A stretch of DNA of 64,000 nucleotides from Protopterus annectens (Eukaryota; Chordata; Ceratodontiformes; Protopteridae), in assembly GCF_019279795.1 (NCBI RefSeq), contig NC_056738.1, positions 400,598,093-400,662,092 on the forward strand, in the 5' to 3' direction. Below are positions 55,932-64,000 of this stretch, one piece after another. Positions within the stretch are counted from its first letter, which is position 1, and each line of letters begins with the position of its first letter. The position numbers and the translations under genes are program-made. Below the pieces are notes generated by a model. That model was not told where the DNA came from. It saw only the letters and a program-made list of their open reading frames with translations, and ran no database searches.

Positions 55932-57671
55932 CTGTGAGAGGAAGACAGGAAACGCACTTTACAATCTGTACATTATGTTATCGCACATGCACACATGCAC
56001 ACATGAACGCATGCACACAAATACACTCCTCACTACAGCAGGTACACACACACACCAGCAATCCAAAACATACTCCATAGTGGTTGAAGGTGGGGGACAG
56101 TATCACAAGGCAAACAGTCACCTCACACGTGTCAGCATGCAGAATATGTGTTGCTCAAGACCATGCAGTGCGAGTGTAGACAGCCCTAGTTAATAACAGT
56201 ATATTTGGCTTTGATGCATGTGTGTAGTTGTTCAGTGATTGGCTACACCCTGGAACACAATGTGTACAAGGACACAACATTGCTGTGCAATTATTATAAG
56301 CTCTGCAATGTCCTGTGCACCATCACTCACAGGTATACATACCATGGCTGCATGTGTTATCTGTGTGTCACATAGAATTCCATGTCTGATTACAGTGTCT
56401 GTGTCTGTAGCAGATAATTGTGGGCACAGGTGTAGCACATGCATGCTATGTACACACACGGGATGAGTGGTGCATGTATACATGATGGAATACCAATGCT
56501 CGACATGGCCATTGTACAGTGGTTATGGTGAGTGTGGGACATATTGCAGATATGTCAGTGCCAGCCATGACATGGCTTGCTACACGACTGCAACATTAAA
56601 CATCACACATACCCAATGTGTGTCATGTGACCTATACACCCAATAGCATTCCAGGACATATATGTGTCACTTTGTACAGATGGCGACTGCTATGCATATT
56701 GTGTATAGTTGCATATGTTTGCACACACACAACATGCTATGTATATTGTGTATAGGTGCATATGATTGCACACCCACAACATTGAGGTGCAAAGCAGTGA
56801 CTGCTATGTGTAGTACTGTGGTCACTGTAACTAGTTGGGGTGTAGTACCATGAGCCATCATCATCATGTGGTCACTCAGGCTACTAATGTGTGACAGACC
56901 ACCGCCTAGCATGCTGTACCTGTACTGCCGTGCTGTGGCTAAGTTCACAATTACACAGCCGCTTTGTACATGGGTGTATGAGGTGCCCAATAGGGAGCAT
57001 TGTCTAACATGACTGTGTTGACGAGTGTTGCACAGCCCCATGATAGGCCTCTACCCCTCTGGTATATCATGTGTGCTGTGTGGATATGTGGGATACTGAA
57101 GTGTGACCTTACAGCAGGTGTGTGGTTACGCCATGTGTAGCATGTTGAGGTGTACTGAGTATGACAAACATGTTATGTTGTGTACATCTTTACCAACTAT
57201 GCCTATCCAATGTGCAGTACGGTGTTGCTACAAGTGTGTCTGATGCTCTGTGTATTGCATGTGATTTAGGCAGCTACTGACATTACTGAGATGTGCAACG
57301 TCTTACAGCAAACATGCACAGCATGCATTATGCGTAGGTGTGTTACGTGTACATGGCCTACACCTCACCTATGACATGCACATTTCATTACCAATATTAA
57401 AGTTATAACACACTCACCAGCATGGATTTTCTGCCCTGCTGTCACACCAGAGGGACTTACAAGAATATGAGACAGTTTGTCAGTGGCCACAACTTTGGCA
57501 TTGTTACTGTGGGTTTGCTAAGCTACAGTAGAAAAAACAGTTGACAGTCACAGGTGTACAGATAATATTCCAAATATCAGTATTGCACAACTGCTAAACA
57601 CACAGTACACATCTCACATATGCATAATCTAACAATGCAGGTAACAGTAGTCTACAGATAGGGCAAGTTAC
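55932..57671 (-). other. Intron of the Myb/SANT-like gene
   Basis: Starts GTAACT after ...GCAG at 57,672 and ends TCTCACAG at 55,932 on the minus strand; splicing keeps the frame (phase 1). No other coding region is seen in it. CA/TG-rich. Confidence 0.65.
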
Positions 57672-58071
57672 CTGCACGCTGCATGTCAACATGCTGGGTG
57701 GCTCCGGCCTCTATGACGACACATGTCTGTTGCTGTTGTTGGCCAGGAGCCACCACACTTAGGAGCAGCTCCTCCACTCTGGTGAGAGGGGGATGAATGG
57801 CCACCCCACCACCTGTGGCAAGCTGTTGTCTATGGATATCAGACGCACGCTGCCAGACATGTCTAATTAAATCACTGCAGTGATGGCGTACCTGCTCATA
57901 TGTCCGGTTATGCATGCCTATATCATTTACCCAACAAACAAGATCTTGCCACAGTGCAGTCTGCTCATGCTGGTTGCTTCTGGAAAACAGCAGGGAGTAG
58001 TGCTGCACCAGGCTGTGGTGGATTTCCTGTTCCTCCACTGCTGTGTAACAGGGATTACGTTGGTGGGCCAT
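57672..58071 (-). CDS. Myb/SANT-like DNA-binding protein, exon 1 (Harbinger type)
   Basis: Harbinger elements usually encode a second, Myb/SANT-like protein that binds DNA and helps the transposase. Exon 1 starts at ATG 58,071 ('MAHQRNPCYTAVEEQEIHH'). It has the helical pattern of an Myb/SANT domain: 'YTAVEEQEIHHSLVQHYSLLF', 'TALWQDLVCWVNDIGMHNRTYEQVRHHCSDLIRHVWQRA' cut by me into short blocks (key residues W...V...G..RT..QVR...SDL). A Gln-rich run ('GQQQQQT') follows. It ends at the donor GCAG|GTAACT. The orientation is opposite to the transposase at 42,491, and 14 kb apart, so whether both belong to one element is open. Confidence 0.75.
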
Positions 58072-58119
58072 CGCCCTGAAAGAGAAATTAATAATATGTG
58101 TGAGCGAGTCCTGTGGCAC

Positions 58120-59081
58120 ACTTTACACTCTTAACTACAGATATCACTTAACTGCCATATATAGCGTCTGTTTGTCTGTCGGAGGATACACACCTTCAAT
58201 ACCACATATTGGTGCTCAGGCCACAACTGACTGACAGTGCCTGGCACACTCTATATATCAAACCAGTATACACCAGTACCCGGCACACTGTTTGTGACAC
58301 AATGCACAACCTGGCCACAGGGGTATATATCAAGCTAATGCATGAAGACAGATATCATCCATTGCAATGAATGTAAAGTACAGTTATAGTATTACCAGTA
58401 AACCACCCTAGTCATTGATGCCATACCCCTGCCTAACATATGTGCACAGTTGTTAATGTAGGTGGCATACTGCTGTAACAGAGTATACATGTTGCTAGAT
58501 ACACACGTTTACCCTGTAACACACATATGATTGTGGGCATGGTACAGGCATAATTACACACACATCAGACAAACATACAACACACCAATGTATGCCAACC
58601 CAGATGAGCTTTACCTGTGTACCATACAGTACTGTGTGCCACTACTTACAAAACCTTATGCCTGAGGTATGTAATCTGTGCAGACTACAGGAAACGCAAA
58701 AGACAGTGTTTCCAAGCAATGTGAACATACACCATACTGTGCTGTGTAGGCCTACAGCTTCAGGTAGTACTACAGTTCATATGGGAGTTGGATTCACCAG
58801 CAGTACCACTCACTAAGCATACATGTATTGCTTTAGCCTACAATGGGACACCACAGTCGTCAACAAGGAACTATGTCACAACATATGCCATACTACTATG
58901 TCTGTCTAGCAATAACATACACATCTTTTGCTGGCCTCACAGCTAGGACACAAACTACCATGTCAGAAACAAATTCACATTAAGTTATCACACATTTATA
59001 GACCTTGCACACATTCACTGTCACACTCATTCAACCTCACATAGCAGGTATTGCACTGAGTACATGTGTGTGTGCATCGTG
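58120..59081. other. Upstream of Myb-like gene, no gene seen
   Basis: CA/TG-rich flank, no recognised terminus. No coding motif. Confidence 0.35.
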
Positions 59082-59905
59082 TCATAGGTAGGTAATACGC
59101 TGTTGGCTCTAGGGCCTAGAGCAGCCTAGCCATATGCTACCCTGGCCTTTGACACACATGTAATATGATTTCACTTGCCTCTGTCAACCAGAACCACAGA
59201 GGTGATTCCCTATCTCCCAAAAAAATCATCAGGGGTATTTATGACAACTGCTAATGAGGAGCCTTGTTTGCTATTGATATGTGGTTTATTCCAGAGTATG
59301 GCATATCTCTGAGATAGGAACCTATCCTTCCAGCATGTGGTGTTTAGTGAGCTGACGAGGTTTAGGGCCCTAGAGCGTGTAGCTCTGAGGGATTGTGATA
59401 TACTGACATGGTGGTTGTTCAACAGCTATGGGTGTGACATACCTCTGTATGTCCGGCAGAGGTCACCTCTGTTGGGGCGGTATGCAACACTGTCTAGCTG
59501 TGGTTTTGTGAGTTAGTCTGCATAGGGCATCTGTTTGAGGCTAGTATTACTCTTTGTGAGGTATGTCTGTGGCCTTTCCTCTTGCTGTAGTTGTCATTTG
59601 AGGTACATACCACATGGGGCATTGTGATGAGTAGAGGGAAACACTGACCTATATTTCCTGAGATGACACACCTTTTGTGATGACACGTACCACATAGACA
59701 GATTACAAGACTAGTTTGGCATTGTGATTATCAAAGGGGAGGCTACTGTCCACCTGTGTCCCATGTTCCCTTATCACACCTTCAGTGTTAGGTAGATTTC
59801 CACCTGTGTGGTAGTTAATGGGTACAGTGTTTTGGAAAGGAGGGATGGCACTGCAGTATCGACACTGGTCTTCAGTCCATGCCTTGGTCACCACGCACCT
59901 GTTGC
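59082..59905 (-). mobile_element. CR1-like LINE copy H, short 3' fragment
   Basis: Minus-strand 3' end. It starts TCATAGGTAGGTAATACG at 59,082 in the usual position and includes ORF2 C-terminal matches 'SISQSLRATRSRALNLVSSLNTTCWKDRF' cut in blocks, then RT-end sequence near 59,560-59,900 ('GGLYMSL' region and 'PINYHTGGNLPNTEGVIREHGTQVDSSLPFDNH' as short pieces). Decayed. Confidence 0.75.
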
Positions 59906-62145
59906 GGTACATATGACCCCATGTCTCTCTCTCTCTCTCTATACACACACACATACATCTAAACATCCATTGATGTACATATAGGGACATGTACAGTCCA
60001 CCTTTCATGGTGGGGATATCAATTATGCGACAGTTGTGAGATATACAGTTATGTCATAATATTGCACAGTGTTGTGCAGAATGCATTTTGGAGTCCTCAG
60101 CCCATGTAGCTTTAGCAGGCCTCACTGGCTGTAACACAGCAGATCTGACAAATCAGTCCCACAGCGTTTAACCACCACATGACATATACCAGCACTGCAT
60201 GCTGTTTTCTATGCCACACACTACAACCTACATAGATATATGCACATAACAACCTTCAACAATATATATATGTCCAACCTTCACTAACAGTTGCAGTATG
60301 TCCCTTGCCCTATGCACATGTGCAGATACATATAGATGCGTACTGCTGCCACGTATGGATGATTTACAGTATGTAGAGTACTCTACAAGAACATCTACTA
60401 CATGCCGGCAAATACATATGTGTTACATACCTTACCTTTGTATTTCTCTGCTCCGTCTGTTGTTACTGGGTTTTTTTTTTGTTTTTTGGGTTTTATCTGT
60501 CAGTTTCTGTCTCTTTTGTCTATGTCTCTGTCTCGCTCTCGCTCTCTGTCTCTCTGTTCCTGCAATGATATTATTGCATGTGTGGACAGCAGGTCCAGCC
60601 TGCTTTTCTAGGTATCTGTGCATGTGACAGCCTCCGCACCAATTGGTGCCCACCATTTAGTAATTGCATGCAGCCTGCTGTGTGTTAATTGCAATACTCA
60701 CTGTGATTGCAGCCCACTGCTATAAAATGCTAGGTTAGGTAGGCGTAGCCCTTTCAGCTTTCCAAGGTGGGGCCCATGCTTGTTTGCTCTGGACACCGTT
60801 GTGTTAGTCAGAAGGTTAGTATATGTCTCATATCTGAAGCTAGGGTTGTAGCCAGTGATATGCATGTTGTACTCAAACCTGAATGTTGCTGCTTCCAGTA
60901 CACACTTCTCAGTGTAGACTTTTACTCACCCCTCCAAATGCTAACACAGGATACATGGGAGTATGTACTTTCTTTTTGAATTAGACAATTAACTGCCATA
61001 CTAAAGTAGTTATTGCAATGTATTCCTCTGGCACATGCACTGTTTGTGAACTGCTATACTGTAATTATTAAGTTACTCACTACTGAACAGTTTGTGGTTT
61101 GTTTGTGTTGACATTAGCATAGGCTGCTCACGACAACTGGACATATTACAGTGCTGAGTATGCCTACCTACACTCTTGGTTTTGCCTGAATACACAGGTA
61201 TATGGTACTTTTGGGTAGGGGTGCAGAACTGCAGAGAGCATTATTTATTATCGTGTGATGTTTATCTTGCTGAACATACAGGGTTGCTGTGTACCTGTTA
61301 GTCTATCAAGGCAAGTAGTTTGTCTGCGTAGCTCCCACCTGTGGACATGTCCAGATGGTAGCCAGAGGTTAGCCTATTATTCTTTGTCTGTGCACCACAC
61401 CAGTCTTTTCAGCACTGGAACAATGGCATTGTCACAGTTGGTTGCTAGCAGTACATGGCTACATCCTTTGATATTTCTGTGTTGTACTCCTACATAAGGC
61501 CATGCTTGTGGAACTCCTTCCAAAGCTATTTGCAGTGTGTGTAACAGCAGAAATGCTGATATGCTTGTGTGTTTCTGCCTCTGCCAGGCCTCAGATACTC
61601 TCAGGTATATATTTGAACAGCCTCAGGGAAAGGTACATATAAGTGAGATACACCTGTAATATATTACAGACATATTTCAGTTGAGACTTCGAGGGAATCG
61701 GAGGACATGTATTACTACACCTTTTCTGACGTGCAAGCAGTGTCTACTTTAACTTATTGACATTATTCATTAAGTGTGATTCCCCACTTTTCTGCCTAAT
61801 GTTAGTACTTTTCAGAGTGATTCAGAGGGGCGCAGCTAACATTTGTTTACGAATCAGGGACATCCCTGTAAAGCAGTCACAGTTGGGAAGTCTGGCCTCT
61901 GCCCTATTCAACTATGCCAGTGTTTATCCTGGTCTGATACTGTGTGGGGTTTGTAAGGTGCTACTGTAACATTATTCCCTGCTAGAATGGCTGGTTCTCT
62001 TTTCACAGTCATGTCATGCAATTCCACAACAAAAGCTGGTGAAGACCCACAGAACAAGATTTGTGTTATGGCATTCCCTTTTTCCCTTTACATTCCCTCA
62101 TTGTAATACATGATATATTTATTTCAGCACCATGTTATTGTATAT
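59906..62145. other. No gene seen
   Basis: CA/TG-rich then AT-balanced sequence. A polypyrimidine tract (CTGTCTCT-like, 60,505-60,560) and a poly-T tract with GTTTT repeats near 60,471-60,490 are present. No reading frame with recognisable motifs. Confidence 0.4.
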
Positions 62146-62215
62146 CTGCTGTGGCTTAGTGGTACTTCATGCAGTCTAGTGTGTCCAAGGTCTGGGGTTC
62201 GAGACTTACAGAGGT
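62146..62215 (+). mobile_element. tRNA-derived SINE head or tRNA relic
   Basis: GTGGCTTAGTGGTACTTC holds an A-box-like motif and GGGGTTCGAGACT a B box. It resembles the sequence at 46,872-46,936 on the minus strand. The clover-leaf does not pair fully by eye, so a SINE head is preferred. Confidence 0.5.
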
Positions 62216-62263
62216 GTTTTATTTTGCTGCTGAGCAGAACAAGGGCCCTGACATAGAGTGACT

Positions 62264-62375
62264 AAGGCACTTTTAAGCAGTTGTAAGCAGGTTTGCACAA
62301 CGCTTAGCGAATCTTAGCTAAGTGCACACATGCGCACACTCGCTCAAACCTGTTAACTACTGCTTAAAAGTGCTT
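62264..62375. repeat. Long imperfect palindrome
   Basis: AAGGCACTTTTAAGCAGTTG pairs with GTAGTTAACAGG-side sequence: the right half is AACTACTGCTTAAAAGTGCTT. The arms are ~30 bp with few mismatches and the ~50-bp loop is GC/GTGC-rich. It may be the end of a DNA transposon. Confidence 0.8.
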
Positions 62376-62723
62376 ACTCCTGCTAACACCCCGCGCTAAT
62401 TTCTTTGAAAGAAAAGAAAATGGGGAGATAGGAAAGTGGTGAAAAGGGGGCACAAAGAGGGAAAGACAGTAGGTAAACAAGCTCGGGATGTGCAGGACGG
62501 GTATAGGGAAGGTCCATAGCTGCCCATTTCTTTACTAGCAACAGCTGTGCATATGCAATAAATTTGGAGTGAAATTTGAAACCTTCCACCCCTGGGAGAG
62601 GGGTGAGGACAACAAAGTATGTTGTACTGCCAATTATAATTATCAGTTTACATGTCCAGTGGACATGTGAGCGAAATGGGCAGCTATGTATGGGGCGTAA
62701 TTTTTTTGTGGGTACAGATTGCC
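62376..62723. other. No gene seen
   Basis: Purine-rich sequence without coding motifs. Confidence 0.35.
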
Positions 62724-62724
62724 C

Positions 62725-62796
62725 TTTTTTTTTTTTTTTTTTTTCAGGTGAGAGTGGAAAGTTTTTTTTTTTTTTTTTTTCAGGTGAGAGTGGAAA
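62725..62796. repeat. Tandem duplicate of poly-T + CAGGTGAGAGTGGAAAG
   Basis: A run of ~20 T followed by CAGGTGAGAGTGGAAAG occurs twice head to tail. Confidence 0.92.
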
Positions 62797-63047
62797 GTGA
62801 GGTAGAGAAAGTAGGTAAATTTGGGGAGGTAGGTTCGGGAGGTAAACCGACGAGACAAACAAGACGCATACAGGGGCGGTGTATGACACATGGGGTGGGT
62901 GAACACAATTGACGGGGACAGATGTTTGGAAATCGCAAGCCCATGAGCCCACAGATGGTAACAGTGGAACTGAGATCTCCACCCATGAGCATTCACCACT
63001 GCACCTTCACAGCCCCAAGGGTGGCTGTGTAGGACGGTCAGGCTCAC
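62797..63047. other. Flank of the GC-rich island
   Basis: No recognised coding sequence. Confidence 0.3.
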
Positions 63048-63338
63048 CCGTGAGACGCACCACTCTCGCCTCGAGCTGGCGTAGGGGATCAGCGACTGAA
63101 CACTGGATCTCCCTACGTACCACAACCCGGACCCTTCGAAGGGTGACAGGTGGCCCTTCTGCGCCCACGCTTGCACGGGGGGATGAGCCCCATCCCCTGC
63201 AGCGCTTCCAGCTGAAGGTGGCACAAGACCAGCAGAGGAGGGGAGCCCGGGCTGGGCACCGGAAATGCTGGTGCCAGGTACACTCGCTAGCTGAGTAGGA
63301 ACAGGTGGGTCCGCTGGGACCGGCCTTCCCATACGTTC
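63048..63338 (-). other. GC-rich island with a possible exon
   Basis: About 290 bp much richer in G+C than its surroundings. On the minus strand it starts after CTAATCACAG (a plausible acceptor) and ends CACGG|GTGAGC (a strong donor). One frame has 'SVGAEGPPVTLRRVRVVVRR' and 'ADPLRQLEARVVRLTG'; another is Pro/Ser-rich ('PPVPTQLASVPGTSISGAQP'). I do not recognise the product. It may be an exon of a transposon gene such as a Harbinger accessory protein, or a chance GC-rich stretch. Confidence 0.35.
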
Positions 63339-64000
63339 TGTGATTAGGTGTGTTTAATTGCAACATAAACAACAATATTCCAAATTAGTTGTAACAGCAT
63401 GCAGTAATATTCCCATTAACCCAACACACCAAGGTTCCAACAGTTGAACAGCAAGCATAACACATGCATATATTGAACGGCAGTGGACATTCCAACAGCA
63501 TGCAGGGATGATTGGTAGCAACAGGCCACCATGATTGTGGTGTTTGAACAGGGCACATGCATCAAAGTGAATGCAGATATTTATAGAACAATAGGACATA
63601 TGTCCCAACAAATGTTTTGAGATTACACATACCCATTGAGGTGTGGAATTGCATGGTTTATGCATGTACAGTAGGGTGTAGAAAGAAACCTCAATTAACA
63701 TCTTATAAGTACTGTTAGTCTACGCTACATTCCTAGTGACTGCAGGTGTATATCCCCTACATGTATTATTACACTTGCCAACATGCATTAGGTTGTGTAA
63801 TGGGTTTGGCTAGTTCATTATATACCTGACCTATATCTGACATAGTAACTGTCCAAGACGCAGATGTTACTGCTACATATTTATTGATTTTATTTATATT
63901 TCTTTATCTACATATCTGGATGCATTCACATGACATTTGCAGTTCAATTTGTACAGAACCCTGCATTTCGTGTAGCACACTCACATTTCTGGGGAACAAA
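63339..64000. other. No gene seen
   Basis: AT-balanced sequence without recognised features. Confidence 0.35.

Larger units (their letters stand above)
35119..64000 (+). other. VPS51: Probable VPS51 intron 1 (continues past window)
   Basis: It starts with the GT donor at 35,119. I looked for the expected second-exon protein (start LRRECPLAQLMDSE) and did not see it. Everything downstream that I recognise is transposon sequence. The intron would then exceed 28.8 kb. An eye search can miss a short exon, so this is an inference. Confidence 0.6.

Noticed and set aside
62383-63332. Long minus-strand frames through poly-T tracts
   Set aside because: They are Lys runs translated from poly-T duplicates and lack motifs; only the GC-rich part (63,048-63,338) is kept as a possible exon.
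1-64000. CRISPR array, prokaryotic operons or phage genes
   Set aside because: The tandem repeats at 52.3-53.3 kb have long units without spacers, and everything recognisable is of eukaryotic type.

Overview
This window looks like a piece of a large, transposon-choked vertebrate genome. The only host gene I can support is exon 1 of VPS51 (34,927-35,118, + strand), whose N-terminal protein motifs and GT splice donor are clear. I find no second exon in the remaining 28.9 kb. The mix of CR1-like LINEs, an L1-like LINE, DIRS, Ty3/gypsy, a Penelope-like element, PIF/Harbinger, hAT-like elements and a V-SINE would fit an amphibian, lungfish or another large-genome fish-like vertebrate. That placement is inference; the sequence alone does not name the species.

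Region 1-21,960 is one old L1-like LINE on the + strand, cut into four pieces. A CR1-like LINE sits at about 2,528-4,431. A Ty3/gypsy element (minus strand) fills 4,790-18,000, and a Penelope-like element fills about 18,670-20,900. The left LTR of the gypsy element is itself split by a DIRS element (5,440-12,405). The left terminal repeat of that DIRS is in turn split by a CR1-like fragment (5,506-5,996). The nest is therefore four levels deep: L1 > gypsy > DIRS > CR1. The Penelope-like element also carries its own 218-bp insert with a 14-bp target-site duplication.

Region 22,000-34,200 holds a segment bounded by inverted repeats, a CR1-like copy (23,197-25,327), gene-free DNA with microsatellites, a V-SINE, and an old CR1-like copy split by a younger one (31,318-34,015) with a 6-bp target-site duplication. 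A short repeat with inverted ends (34,199-34,561) lies just upstream of VPS51 exon 1.

Region 35,119-64,000 is probably VPS51 intron 1. It contains two more CR1-like copies on the minus strand. One of them (47,490 to about 51,400) is close to full length and still shows an SGNH-esterase ORF1. A CR1-like relic and a short CR1-like 3' fragment lie further on. The intron also holds a PIF/Harbinger transposase (42,491-43,602), a two-exon Myb/SANT-like gene of Harbinger type (55,384-58,071, minus), a hAT-like element with a perfect 8-bp target-site duplication (45,035-45,875), a four-copy tandem array of ~250-bp units (52,351-53,270), tRNA-derived SINE heads, palindromes and a GC-rich island near 63.0-63.3 kb.

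I found no operons, CRISPR arrays or clearly new biological system. The most informative signals are the nested insertion history, the intron-containing Myb-like gene, the PLE-like 3' region inside a hAT-like element, and the very long VPS51 intron 1. All element boundaries were read by eye and most are accurate to tens of bases.
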